In this document: in pieces, positions 10,013 through 21,690 of the stretch
Layout of the letters: every line of letters starts with the position of its first letter
How positions within the stretch are numbered: position 1 is the stretch's first letter
Assembly (NCBI RefSeq): GCF_963924675.1
Contig: NC_089236.1
Span: 64,007,306-64,071,305 of the forward strand
Direction: 5' to 3'
DNA: 64,000 nucleotides
Source: Phocoena phocoena
Taxonomy: Eukaryota; Chordata; Mammalia; Artiodactyla; Phocoenidae
Notes under the pieces: generated by a model
Seen by the model: only the letters and a program-made list of their open reading frames with translations
Told to the model about the DNA's origin: nothing
Databases searched by the model: none
Program-made: the position numbers and the translations under genes

Positions 10013-11053
10013 TATATACAGCTTCTTCAAAAGTGGTGCTGGGAAAACTGGACAGCTACATGTTAAAGAATGAAATTAGAACACTCTCTAACACCATACA
10101 CAAAAATAAACTCAAATTGGATTTAAGACCTAAATGTAAGGCCAGACACTATAAAACTCTAGGAGGAAAACATAGGCAGAACACTCTATGACATAAATCA
10201 CAGCAAGATCCTTTTTGACCCACCTCCTACAGAAATGGAAATAGAAACAAAAATAAACAAATGGAACCTAATGAAACTAAAAAACTTTGGCACAGCAGAG
10301 GAAACCATAAACAAGATGAAAAGACAACCCTCAGAATGGGAGAAAATATTTGCAAATGAAGCAACTGACAAAGGATTAATCTCCAAACTTTATAAGCAGC
10401 TCCTGCAGCTCAATATCTGAAAAACAAAACAACCCAATCCAAAAATGGGCAGAAGACCTAAACAGACATTTCTCCAAAGAAGATATTCAGATATCCAACA
10501 AACACGTGAAAGGATGTTCAACATCACTAATCATTAGAGAAATACAAATCAAAACTACAATGAGGTATCACCACACATCGGTCAGAATGGCCATCATCAA
10601 AAAACCTACAAACAATAAATGCTGGAGAGGGAGTGAAGAAAAGGGAACCCTCTTGCACTGTTGGTGGGAATGTAAGTTGATACAGCCACTATGGAGAACA
10701 GTATGGAGGTTCCTTAAAAAACTAAAAATAGAACTACCATACGACCCAGCAATCCCACAACTGGGCATATACTTTGAGAAAACCATAATTCAAAAAGACT
10801 CATGTACCACAATATTCATTGCAGCACTATTTACAATAGCCAAGACGTGGAAACAACTAAGTGTCCATCGAGAGATGAATGGATAAAGAAGATGTGGCAC
10901 ATATATACAATGGAATATTACTCAGCCATAAAAAGAAACGAAATTGAGTAATTTGTAGTGAGGTGGATAGACCTAGAGTCTGTCATACAGAGTGAAATAA
11001 TTCAGAAAGAGAAAAACAAATACCATATTTTAACACATATATATGGAATATAA

Positions 11054-11416
11054 AAAGAAAAAAATGCTTCTGAAGAACCTAGGGCCAGGACGGGAATAAA
11101 AATGCAGACATAGAGAATGGACTTGAGGACACAGGAAGGGGGAAGGGTAAGCTGGGATGAAGTGAGAGAGTGGCATGGACATATATACACTACCAAATGT
11201 AAAATAGATAGCTAGTGGGAAGCAGCCGCATAGCACGGGGAGATCAGCTCGGTGCCATGTGACCACCTAGAGAGGTGGGATATGGAGTTTGGGAGGGAGA
11301 TGCAAAAAGGAGGGGATATGGGGCTATATCTGTACATTTAGCTGATTCACTTTGTTATACAGCAGAAACTAACACACCATTGTAAAGCAGTTATACTACA
11401 ATAAAAATGTTTAAAA
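11054..11416 (+). other. L1-A 3'UTR and polyadenylation signal
   Basis: G-rich 3'UTR typical of this L1 family (GGGGGAAGGGTAAGCTGGGA, AGTGGCATGGACATATATAC, and a GGTGGGATATGGAG block). It ends ACTACAATAAAAATG with AATAAA at 11400-11405 and a short degenerate A tail. Confidence 0.88.
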
Positions 11417-12989
11417 AATAACTTTTTTAAAATAATTCTAAATGATGCTTGTGAGATTGTGCCATTCAGTAAGATAGACACATGGAGTAGAGTTACAGTA
11501 TAAATACAGGTAAGGGGTATAGCCCAGGGGAGAAACAATCTTTAGGTTTAGACTAAGACCATCCCAAGAGCACTGCCATGATCAGTCAGAGTGCTGAGTG
11601 TGCAACTTCATGCCTCCAGAATGTAACCAACTGACTAATCACCCTGATTGAGAATCTGACAAAACTCCAGACTCCATGGAGCTGGGACTATGCCAAATCA
11701 TTCTAGGGGATATAAAAATAAGACTGAGGAAATTCTTATAATGTCTAGATAAGATGACTCAAGAAATAAAGCTTACAGGGATGTCCAACAAGACTTTCTG
11801 AACTTGTTTTCATAGATGAGCTTATCAAATCTAAACCCATCCTCTTCCTACATGTTCACTCTAGTCAATTTAAAACACACAGAGACAAGAATAGACAGGG
11901 ACAAGACAAACAGTGGTTTTATTAGCCACAAGGCAAGTTCCAATCAAGGATGAGAGTTCATCAATCCAATTAGTTACCAAAAAATTCTCAAAGGAGAAAT
12001 ACTTTCCTAGGGAGAAATATAAACTTACCATTTATGGGTCAGTGTAAAATAACTGGAGCTCTGATCCAATTAAAGACTTGGCCCCCACCCCCATTCTAGC
12101 CAGGAGAGGCTCCAGGGTCTTATGCTGTAGCGTTGAGAGGCATCTTAGTTGGACTAAGTGAACTTCACGACAGTTGAAATTTCCAAAATAGTTTTAATAA
12201 AGTAAAAACTAAGGTTATTTAAACTCACTTCAGTAAGAGAGAACACCATGTTGACAAAGTTTTAAGGTGTCAGTAGGGAGGTTTTAGAAGTGAGATATTT
12301 ATAGGGTTTGGATTCTGACCTCATTTGGTTTAAAGCAGGCTTTTCAAAGAAGGGAACTGATTGGGATCAAAGTTCAAGACACAGTAGCTCAGGATTGGTG
12401 GGGATAGTAAGGGAAGGGTCTTGAAGTAAGTGTTGCAAAGTAAACTTTGTTTGATAAGCAACCTGTTTGAACAGATGAGAGCAACAGACAAACTGACTGA
12501 TAAGAATTTCCTGAAGCATATAGTGAAGTTATTTATTGATTTGCAGTCTTATCTTTTCTGGGCTGAAACAAGCAACTACATCATGTTGACCCAGATGCTC
12601 TTGGTTCTTAGTACTAACAGTTATGTCATATTGATGTAGGTGGTCAGAGTTCTCAGTCATGTCACCACCCACATTTTCCTACCCCTGACCCCTGCTTGCA
12701 GGTATGTGGGACCATATATCTTAATTTTGGACAATGGGATAAAGGTGGAAGTGATAAATGTAACTTTAGAGTTGTATTCTTAAGAAGAAAAAAATGCACA
12801 CTCTTTCTTCCCATTCTCCCTTTCCAGTGCTTAGAAAGTGATAAAAGGATTCAAAGCAGTTATCATAAACCATAGGGAGAAAATTCAATGTTGAAGATAA
12901 CAGAAGAACAAAATAATAGAACTCTAGGTTCCCATCATTCCCTAGGACCTCAGTCATGAACTGCTTATATTCAGACTGTTACAAAGAAA
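11417..12989. other. Unassigned sequence, possibly old LTR material
   Basis: No gene seen. The stretch around 11890-12640 has repeat-like texture, including a TTTTATTAGCCAC block such as occurs where a reversed LTR carries its polyadenylation region, but I cannot assign it to a family. A frame at 12430-12639 has no recognisable protein content. Confidence 0.35.
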
Positions 12990-12996
12990 TAGTCTT

Positions 12997-13269
12997 ATTT
13001 TTTTTTTCTTGGATGCATTGGGTCTTCATTGTTGCACATGGGCTTTCTCTAGTTGTGGCGAGTGGGGGCTACTCTTCGTTGTGGGGTGCGGGCTTTTCAT
13101 TGCGGTGGTTTCTCTTGTTGTGGAGCACAGGCTCTAGGTGTGCGGTCTTCAGTAGTTGCGGCACACGGGCTCAGTAGTTGTGGCTCACGGGCTCTAGAAT
13201 GCAGGCTCAGTGGTTGTGGCACATGGGCTTAGTTGCTCCGCGGCATGTGAGATCTTCCCAGACCAGGGC
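12997..13269 (-). mobile_element. Old long CHR-2 SINE, 5'-truncated
   Basis: Reverse-oriented longer CHR-2 form: T-run 12997-13008, CTTGGATGCATTGGGTCTTC, AGTTGTGGCGAGTGGGGGC, the repeated AGTAGTTG(C/T)GGC modules, and finally GCATGTGAGATCTTCCCAGA. It stops at GACCAGGGC, so the tRNA-like head is missing. The flanks TAGTCTTATTT (12990-13000) and TAGTCTATCTTATTT (13270-13284) look like an aged target duplication. This form is shared across cetaceans, hippos and ruminants and predates the short copies. Confidence 0.88.
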
Positions 13270-13414
13270 TAGTCTATCTTATTTAAGCCACTTTTATTTT
13301 CAGATGTTTTTCAACAGTTCAACCAGTATCCTAACTAAGTCTGCATCTCAAAATTAGTATGTCTACTTCTCTGGTTACTAGATTGTTTTTCTTTTTCACT
13401 TAAAAAGCACACTC

Positions 13415-14222
13415 AATCCTTTAGCACATCTTATGCAATCCTTCAAACCTCATCTCCAAAACTTCTACTTCTCTCTCCCTCCATGCCCACCACTCTAATT
13501 CCAGCCACCAGCATCTCTTGCCTAGAGTACTGTAGTAGCCTCCCATTCAGTCCTTGGTTTCACACTTCATCCCTCTGCAATCCATACTCTATCTAAGTAA
13601 AGAATGGTCACTTTAAAACATGAAACAGGTCATGCCATTGCCCTGTACAAACCTTTCCTTTACACCTAAAATAAAATCCAAACTCTCTCCCACGGCATAC
13701 AAACTGCAGTATGGTCTAACCTTTGCCCACCTCCACAGTGTCAACTCTCATTCCTCTCTTCTCCACTCACTGTGCTCCAGTCACACTAGCCTTCTTTGAA
13801 TTCCTTGATAATCCAAAGGGATTCCCTCTTCAGTTGGCCCTCTGCACCTGATCTTTCCTCTACCTAGATTGTGCCTCCCTCTGATCTTTATGATGTCTGA
13901 CTTCTTATCATTCAGCTCTCATTTCAGATGTTGCCTTGCATTCAGCCCTTTCCTGAGCACCCAATCTATTATCACGTTCCCTTCCCCTTCTTTAACTCTC
14001 TACTACATTACCTGTAGTGCTTTCTTCCTAGCACAGCACTTTCTGAAATAATCTTATGTTTTGGTCTGTTCATTTCTTATTTATTGTCAGTCTTTCCTAC
14101 TAAAATTAAGCTCCATGAAAGCAGGGACTCGTGTGCCTTGCTCATCATTACAATCTCAATGCTCACAACAGCACCTGGAACACAGCACACACTTAGAAAC
14201 TTGCATGAAGGAATGAAGGAAA
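13415..14222 (+). mobile_element. L2 LINE fragment with 3' end
   Basis: Plus-strand L2 remnant in the expected order: CACCACTCTAATTCCAGCCACC, TAGTAGCCTCCCATTCAG, the GGTCATGCCATTGCCCTG block, AAAATCCAAACTCTC, CACTGTGCTCCAGTCACACTAG, TCATTTCAGATGTTGCC, TTAAGCTCCATGAAAGCAGG, and a degenerate GAATGAAGGA 3' end. Coding is eroded; no functional frame. Confidence 0.85.
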
Positions 14223-15454
14223 CAGAAGAATGTTTGCTAATTGCTCTCCAAAGTGTCTAGAACATAACTGAAGATAACTAAATCATAGGTCATGTGCTGT
14301 TGTTGAGTTGTTGATGAGTTGAATTCTCCCCTGACTCTTAGCTCTACAGTCCTAGTTTTGTATTGTCCAGGTCCTGAGGGGAGAGAGCCCTCCATACTCC
14401 ATGAGCCTGAGACCCTCTGAATCTCATCAGCAGAGCTTTCTCTTCTCTCACCCACACCAAAACCACAAGGGAGGGTTACAATGCCAACTCATTTGGGAGT
14501 AGTGTGTCACAAAGTACTTGATTGCATCTCATGCACTAACAATGACCACAAATATCTAAACCAGCAACTTCATAGCCCTACCTAATTTGAATCATTTCCC
14601 AGTTTGTAACAAAATTTTTGTGTGATTCACATTACTTCCTCTAAAGAGCTTAAGGGACAAAAGTTTATAGACCACTGAGCTGGAAGTGTCACAAAGCAAA
14701 AAAAAGTGTTAGAAATGAACTAGAGTTTGACCTTTTGTTTCATAGTCCAACACTCCCTCTATCTCACCATGGAAGATATCTATTGAAAACAGATGTATTC
14801 AAGCCTCTAGAATATAACCCTCCAGGCCTTAAGATGTAAACCTGAAAAGCTGAGGAAGAATTGTGAAAACTATACACATATAAAAGAGTCTTGAGAATAA
14901 AGTTACTATATGTTATGTGTATAAAGATTGGGATTTAGTTCCCCAAATGTTCAGACCCAATATCACTCTGGGAGCCCAGAATGTAGAAGCTACATACAAT
15001 GGACACCAAGATGTTTTCTCCTTTCAGTTAATACCCTTCTCATCTTTGTGGCAATAGAGACAGAATAAAGCAGAAAACATATATTCTAAATCCAGCAAAG
15101 TTAACCCTTTAAACCTCATCCAGCACAAACATGGTAATATTTCTTTGGGAATAATGAAAATTATAGTATTTAGAAGGAAAGAAAAAACAGAGAGTGAGAG
15201 AATCTAAGTGCATTGTGTGTTTCCTGAGTCAGAAAGATATGAATTAAAGCTACTGTGTTACTGGCAGTAGAGCCAATTGCTATTTATGTTATGCCAGGGA
15301 CCTTTATTTGTCTCTATTTCAAGGATTTAACTGTTAAGAGAGAGAGCTATTGACCAATTAGAAAAGAAATGAGAAAAAGGATTAACAAGGTAGAGCGTCC
15401 AAAGGAGCAAGAAAACATGATACTACAGAAAGAGTATGGCCTCCAATCATCACC
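14223..15454. other. Unique sequence, no gene seen
   Basis: No recognisable exon or repeat. A minus-strand frame at 14237-14455 and a plus-strand frame beginning at 15369 show no family motif. Confidence 0.45.
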
Positions 15455-15700
15455 TCTGCTCTTTCTAAGCTGGCTTTCCTCAGACAAGCTGCCTAATCTC
15501 TCTAAATTTCTCCTCTGCATCTATGACCAAGAAAGCGTCATGCAATCTGTACCTAATATGTGTTCCAAAATAATGTATAGTTCCCTAGTAGATCACCCCA
15601 ATCATAGCCTTCCTGACCTTTTGCAAGTTTCACACTTTGTAAATCAGTTGCTATGTACAAAGTCCCTGGAACAGCCTAGAGTAATGTTAATAAATAGTGG
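15455..15700 (+). mobile_element. Probable MIR remnant
   Basis: The order of blocks resembles MIR in the plus sense: a GACAAGCTGCCTAATCTCTC segment, TTTCTCCTCTGCATCTATGA, and later a GTCCCTGGAACAGCCTAGAG / TTAATAAATAGTGGTATG 3' end. Strongly diverged, with an unrelated middle, so the call is tentative. Confidence 0.4.
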
Positions 15701-15948
15701 TATGTTATATTATCTTCAACAGGTATTTCTCAATTCTACCTCCCCTTTTTTAATTGCCTTATCTCTTTTTAATTCATTTAAAATTAGTTTGGCCCCTTAT
15801 TTATATACCATCTAGACAAATCTGACTTAACCTCTTTTATATGGATAAAATATAATAAAGTTGTTGGGTTATGAAACACTAGAACCATGAAAATCCATAC
15901 TATGTTCCTTGGATTATCTGGACTTGAGGTTAATTACAAAGTCTTTTT

Positions 15949-15950
<2 letters not shown>

Positions 15951-15999
<49 letters not shown>
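15951..15999. repeat. (CA)n microsatellite
   Basis: Uninterrupted dinucleotide tract of about 24 CA units, ending in TATAT. Long and pure enough to be polymorphic. Confidence 0.97.
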
Positions 16000-16004
<5 letters not shown>

Positions 16005-16309
16005 TTTATTAGTTTTGTTTCTTTGGAAAACCGTGACTAATAAAAATACATACCAAACATGTACCACTGGATTTCTTGGAGCCAACAAAACAGGTATTTG
16101 ATACAAGTCAAAGACTGAATAAAGCACAGGTTACTCAGAAGCCATTTTCTTCATTCTGAAAGGAAATGCTACCCTATTGAGTATTATTTTCTGAAATGAT
16201 ACTTTTGCTGAGGCAGTTTCAACTGGGGCTCTTTCAATTCAGAGAAACAATTTCTCAGACTGCCTTACTGTTAGATCTACATTGACCAGTATTCAATCTA
16301 CAGTAATAG

Positions 16310-16430
16310 TCATTACACACTGATACCTACTATGTGCCTGGTCCTTTTCAGAACCCTGCAAGAAACATATTGATATACTCATTTTAGAAGAAATTGCTCA
16401 GGTAAGCCCTTTATCCAAAGAGATGTCTCA
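16310..16430 (-). mobile_element. MIR remnant
   Basis: Minus-strand MIR: ATACCTACTATGTGCCTGG, CTTTTCAGAACCCTGCAAG, ATACTCATTTTAGAAGAAAT and the degenerate TCAGGTAAGCC block match the reversed MIR sequence. Confidence 0.65.
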
Positions 16431-16619
16431 ATCAACATTGAAAGGTAAAGAATATCAGTATGATAAACTACTAATTAACCACTTAATCAGTAAGCATTCA
16501 TTGGACATGTTATGTGCATTGAATACATTCCATGTTGCATTATGAAGGTCTAAGACAGGTCAGCAGAGACATATTTTGGAAAGATTTTCTAAAAGCCAAA
16601 AAGATGTCTCGTCAACTCT

Positions 16620-17325
16620 CAAATGTTCAGGAAAGAAACAGTTCATCAGAGCTCCCCTTCCCTAATCATTTAAGTTATAATTATTTTCCAAGCTCCTGCT
16701 TCACCAAAGACCTCCATTCTCTTATATCCAGCTGCCTAGCCGAAATCTCCACTTGACTGCATAACACATTAAATCTCAGAATTAACTTGTCCCTGGTTTC
16801 CTTCCTTTCATTACACACCAATTCCAACTGATCAACCACTACTCCAAGGTTGTATCCTGAACCAGACGACAACTAAGTATTGCTCCTGGTAGAATCTTGA
16901 GCCAAGGCACTGTCATCATTCACCAGGACTGCCGTTAGAGCCTCCTAATTTGTCTTCTTGCTTCTATTCTCATTCCCCTTCCCCAGAAGCCAGAATGATC
17001 TTTCAAAGTTTAAATTAGGTTCTGTTAACCCTGTCCCCACTTACAATACTCTGCACTTGTAGTAAAAATCTAAACTCCTTCTCATAGCCTATAAAATTTT
17101 ACATAATTTAACCCTTGTTTTCCTTTTTGTTATCACCTTTTATCACACCCCAACTTGTTGACTATACTTCAACCACACTGGCTTTATTTATATCCCTGTA
17201 TATGCTATTCTCTTTCCTGATTCACTTGTTTTCATCTCTCTAGAAGACTCTTTGCTATCTATCATCCCATTCTATCACCATTCAGTACCACCTAAAATGC
17301 CAATTCCTCAGATAGGCCTCCTGTA
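16620..17325 (+). mobile_element. L2 LINE fragment
   Basis: Plus-strand L2 remnant: ATATCCAGCTGCCTAGC, GTCCCTGGTTTCCTTCC, CATCATTCACCAGGACTGC, TTAGAGCCTCCTAATTTG, GCCAGAATGATCTTTCAAAG, ATCTAAACTCCTTCTCATAG and AACCACACTGGC follow the L2 ORF order, reading towards GATAGGCCTCC. It is cut off where L1-C begins at about 17326. Confidence 0.75.
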
Positions 17326-18327
17326 GGTGCAAAAATTCTCAACAAAATATTAGCAAATCAAATCCAATGATACCATTATTAAGTAGGACTTATCCCAGGG
17401 ATGCAAGGATTTTTCAGTATCCACAAATCAATCAATGTGATACACCACATTAACAAATTGAAGAATAAAAATCATATGATCATCTCAATAAATGCAGAAA
17501 AAGTTTTCAATAAAATTCAACATCCATTTATGATAACAACTCTCCAGAAAGCAGGCATAGAGGAAAAATACCTCAACATAATAAAGGCCATATATGACAA
17601 ACCCACAGCCAACACTGTTCTCGATGGTGAAAAACTGAAACCATTTCCACTAAGATCAGGAACAAGACAAGGCTGCCCACTCTCACCACTATCATTCAAC
17701 ATAGTTTTGGAAGTTTTAGCCACGGCAATCAGAGAAGAAAAAGGAATGAAAGGAATCCAAATCAGAAAAGAAGAAGTAAAGCTGTCACTAGTTGCAGATG
17801 ACATGATACTATACATAAAGAATCCTAAAGATGCTATCAGAAAACTACTAGAGCTAATCAATGAATGTGGTAAAGTAGCAGGATACAAAATTAATATATA
17901 GAAATCGTTTGCATTTCTATACACTAGTAATGCAATATCAGATAGAGAAATTAAGGAAACAATCCTATATGCCATCTCATCAAAAAGAATAAAATACCTA
18001 TGAACAAGACTATCTAAGGAGGCAAAAGACCTGTACTCTGAAAACTATAAGACACTGATGAAAGGAACTGAAGATGACACCGACAGATGGAAAGATAAAC
18101 CATGTTCTTGGATTGGAAGAATCAATATTGTTAAAATGACCATACTACCCAAGGCAATCTACATGTTCAATGCGATCTATATCAAAATACCAGTGGCATT
18201 TTTCACAGAACTAGAACAAATAGTTTTAAAATTTGTATGGAAACACAAAATACCCTGAATAGCCAAAACAATACTGAGCAAGAAAAATGGAGCTGGAGGA
18301 ATCATGCTCCCTAACTTCAGACTATAA
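17326..18327 (+). mobile_element. L1-C: internal ORF2 fragment (RT domain)
   Basis: About 1 kb of L1 ORF2, truncated at both ends. It starts within the reverse-transcriptase N-terminus (GCAAAAATTCTCAACAAAAT) and ends at CTTCAGACTATAATTAC, well before the ORF2 end. It has no 3'UTR or poly(A), and no target duplication could be found. Frame 17401-17901 keeps [15 protein letters not shown] and [11 protein letters not shown] (Phe of FADD replaced by Val). Stops at about 17901 and 18001 follow. Loss of the 3' end implies deletion after insertion. Confidence 0.9.
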
Positions 18328-18363
18328 TTACAAAATCTAAACCCAAGAACATAACTAAAATTA

Positions 18364-18689
18364 TGTCTTAGTCAGCTTGGGCTGCCGAACAAAAGACCAT
18401 ATACTGTGTGGCTTAAACCACTGACATTTATTTCTTACAGCTCTGGAGGCTGGGAAGTCCAAGATCAAGGTGTCTGCAGAGAGCGCTCCTTCTTACAGAA
18501 GGCTTTCTTCCTTCTGTGCCCTCACAAGGTAGGGGAAAGGGACACTAATCCCGTCATGCGGCCCTACCCTCATGACCACATCTAAAACTTATTACCTCCC
18601 AAAGGCCTCACCTCCTAACACCATCACTTTAGGGATTCCAACTTCAACATATGAATTCTGGGAGGGGATGCAAACAAAAGTCCATAACA
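18364..18689 (-). mobile_element. MaLR (MST/MLT1-type) solo LTR
   Basis: Reverse-oriented LTR: TGTCTTAGTCAGCTTGGGCT at the left, then TTTATTTCTTACAGCTCTGG, GGAAGTCCAAGATCAAGGTG, TTATTACCTCCCAAAGGCC, ACTTCAACATATGAATTC, and AAAGTCCATAACA at the right end. These are the hallmark blocks of MST/THE-related MaLR LTRs read backwards. No internal region is present. Confidence 0.88.
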
Positions 18690-19734
18690 AATGGCTTTGC
18701 CAAAAAGAGGAGAGAGAAGTAAATATGCATGTTAATGTCTAACTGTATTTTTAAAAGGGCAAAGTAACTGCAAAATATAAAACGAAATAAGACATCTTAC
18801 TTTATATCACTCAAAATCATGTAAATAAATACTGCTAAAATAATAGCATTTAGATTAATCCCTGGAGTAAATGAATCATTGCAACATTGATCAAAGAACA
18901 AATACAAAGCTACCTTTTGGCATTATAAGATTAATGAATAAAAGTAGTATTCCTTAGATCATATTTTAATTGGGTAATCACAGAATTAGAATACTTTCAG
19001 AAAGATAGAACAAAGTTTATATAGATGTCTTGAATTCATGCAAGTTTAAAGTTGTATTTTTTTAAAATACTCTTTTTAAAAACTTTAAAAATACTCTATT
19101 TCTAAACTTAATATGTAGTTAAAGGATCTGGATAACAGCAAAACAGCAAGGTAAAAGTTAAAACTTTCAATAACTCTGGCATTTACTGTCAAAAATCCTC
19201 CAGGATATTTTGGGAGAAACAAATGCATAAATAGCTCAAAAACATACATTTTCTCATGCATGTAAAGCAGCCAGATATTTCCTTCTTCAGAAAGAGTTAT
19301 GGTTTTTGTTTATGTTTTTGTTTTATTGGAAAATGTTTGAGCTCCTATTAAATATCATTAATTGTGCAATAATATGTTTTCTGATACTATCTTTAATCTT
19401 TTCCTCCTAAATCATCTATAAAATTACACTTCTACAGAACAGTACAGTTTCTAAAGGCTGTTTCATAAGAAAAAAAAAGTTTCAGTGTTAAAAAGGATAA
19501 AGAATTATATAATTTTTCATTATTACAAAATTCAAAGAAACACAAGAGAGAAAAAAATGAAACCCAGAGCCTGTTAAAAAAACTCTCTTCTTTGATCCTA
19601 TGCTAACACCCATGGTTTGTCCTACCCTATAGTTTTTAGATCAGTTATGAAAATCTAAATTGTTCAATCAACCCTAGATATGTGTACATTTTTTTCTGTA
19701 CAATCTGTAAACATGATTTGCAAGAAGTGTCAAA

Positions 19735-19850
19735 GAGAAGGAGAGATTAAGAAATTTCACTCCAAGGCTATAGGAGGTAATAGAGAGAGCCAGGAACGGA
19801 CCCTAAGCAAAGCTGAACTCTAAGCCAGTCACTCTATTGCCTTCCAATAG
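19735..19850 (-). mobile_element. MIR remnant
   Basis: Reads as the reversed tRNA-related half of MIR: GGAGAGATTAAGAAATTTCA, GAGAGCCAGGAACGGACCC, AACTCTAAGCCAGTCACTC and TATTGCCTTCC. Confidence 0.6.
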
Positions 19851-20275
19851 CTATGGATTAACTGGTATGAAGAATAAAAGATTAGGTCAAGGGAAATAGA
19901 ATTACTGGAAAATGTAAAGGAAGTGAGGAGATAGAGATTATTTCATTGCCAAAAAGACTTAGCACCCTAACACTAAATCTGGTAGTAAAAGAGAAGCCTA
20001 TTGAGTAGCAAAAATCATATTTTCCATTGTGATACTTCAGCTATGATGAAAGAAGCTACCTAAACATAAAAATCATGTTTTAAAACAGGTATTTTCTTAA
20101 TACAATGTGAAGGTGGCAAAAGCAATAAATCATGGGTTGTACCATCAATGAGCATAAACTCTAGTATGGAAGGCAAAATGTAAGTGACTATAAAAGGGTC
20201 TTAATAAAAAACATCAAGGAAGCAAGAAGATCAGGTAAGATAACTGGGTAAAGATGATAATATTCATTTGTTTAA

Positions 20276-20420
20276 ATATATTATTGTTTATTATTATTAA
20301 GACAAACATAATATATACTTATATCATAATGATGTGGTTATAAATTGATAGTTTAATATATATTTTAAATTAAATTATATATTGATATAATAAATATATA
20401 ATAAAATACTATTATTTTAT
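20276..20420. repeat. AT-rich low-complexity tract
   Basis: About 145 bp almost wholly A and T, with overlapping TTATTA, TATATT and AATATATAAT motifs. No known element recognised. Confidence 0.8.
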
Positions 20421-21690
20421 GATGAGAATAGAAGAATCCACCTTATTCTAAAATGAAACAAGTCATTTTACTTAAGAGAATAAAAATCATTAAATTAGGT
20501 GTAATTTTTAACATATCAGTAATAATGATTTAGGATCCAAACTTCATTGTATTTCAGAATTATATTATACAAGGCAATATAATTAGACCAAAATTATTAC
20601 ATAGTCAGAGATTTCTTATTCCTGCATACTATTTTTAAAATCACAATAGCATTGCATTGCGCGTACATGTAGATACCTTTTAGAGAATACTTAATATACT
20701 GTGTTCTTTGTATATAAACATATGCTAATGTCATCCATATAAGAGTATCAGATTTTCATGTTCATAGAAACATAGTTTGTAGTTTTTCTGTGCTTTTGTT
20801 TTTATCTTTCCATTCCTCTGAGAATAATAGTGGTCTTTTGCAAACCAGAATTAGCACCACTTCCAATATTTAGGGTTTTCTCCAAAGGACAAAGGGTATA
20901 TGACTCAGTACAGATAGGATGTTAGCACTAAATGAAACTCCTGCATTTGTTCTCTGTGCTTTTTCTAATAATAATTGTGCCACCCCATTCTTCCCCGCCT
21001 AGAATTTTTAATCAGATTTAGTGGGAGTTTTTGTACGGCATGTAAAATATAATCATTTATATTTTACCTTTAGAATCTAATTTCTCCTTCAACTAAGAGT
21101 CTTTAGAGTGGATCATTCAAGATTTTCCCCCTTAGCTCCTATACTCCTGTTTAAATCATTATTTAACACTTCTTAGAGTTCTTTATCTGATCATCATTTC
21201 TCAAAATCCTTGAGCATGACAGCCTCCTGAAATACCCACTAAAAAGCCATATACCTAGTTTCTGTAAAGGGACTAGACATGGTATTATTCTCCTATAAAT
21301 TGTCAGTCTCATCTCCCAGGCTTATAGAGAGCACACACAATGATGCCATTCATTTACCAAGCCCACATTTATTAGAGCGCACTACTTAACATTATTCAGG
21401 AGGTGAGGCTCTCCTGTCAAAAGACCGAAGTGTCAAATGAAGTCTGCACATTCAGGAGATTTAAAGCAAAGACAGCTTTGGTCCAATAGGTATCCCTTTG
21501 TACTTAGAAACGTAGCCCCAGATGTGTTAATCTGTAAAGCTGTAGAAGAGGTGTGATGGGGTTTCATAGATCAACCCAGTGAACATGTGGCAGACACGTG
21601 GATATACTAGATCATGTCGCTTTGCAACATATCCACTCCTCAGAGAAATGATTTAAGGACGGCAATATCCTGAGGACGAACCACTTAGCA

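Larger units (their letters stand above)
6843..11053 (+). pseudogene. L1-A ORF2 (endonuclease-reverse transcriptase), broken
   Basis: L1 ORF2p nicks DNA and reverse-transcribes L1 RNA at the nick. The frame opens at ATG 6843. A one-base loss near 6996 shifts the frame before the endonuclease part at 6995-7504, which keeps SDKIDFKIKTITRD, VGDFNTSLSPMDRS (the catalytic DFN is present) and FFSSAHGTFCRIDHI. Reverse transcriptase at 8777-9421 keeps [15 protein letters not shown] and [11 protein letters not shown]. The C-terminal Cys-rich part at 10506-10886 reads [18 protein letters not shown], with one expected Cys replaced. Further frameshifts, stops and SINEs D and E disable it. The expected end is TAA at 11051-11053. 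Confidence 0.92.
5006..11416 (+). mobile_element. L1-A: near full-length LINE-1 with spliced-looking 5'UTR
   Basis: The element runs from the L1 start (GAGGACCTTCAAGATGGTGG) through 5'UTR, ORF1 (5674-6785), ORF2 (6843-11053) and 3'UTR to an AATAAA at 11400-11405 with a short A-rich tail. Three short CHR-2 SINEs (C, D, E) interrupt it. Removing them leaves ORF1 of about 892 nt and ORF2 of about 3.79 kb, matching L1-B and L1-D. Frameshifts and stops make both ORFs non-functional, although the reverse-transcriptase FADD motif is intact. Its 5'UTR is about 1.45 kb shorter than in L1-B, with the missing part bounded by GT and AG. Clear target-site duplications were not found; 4992-5006 versus 11445-11459 is only a weak candidate. 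Confidence 0.95.
18690..21690. other. AT-rich unique sequence with one MIR
   Basis: Long gene-free stretch. A minus-strand MIR lies at about 19735-19850 (GAGATTAAGAAATTTCACTC, then GCTGAACTCTAAGCC). A strongly AT-rich, A/T-only-like tract lies at 20276-20420. No exon or RNA gene recognised. Confidence 0.5.

Noticed and set aside
15951..16127. Minus-strand frame 15930-16127 with a long Cys-Val run
   Set aside because: It is the (CA)n microsatellite translated; no biological content.
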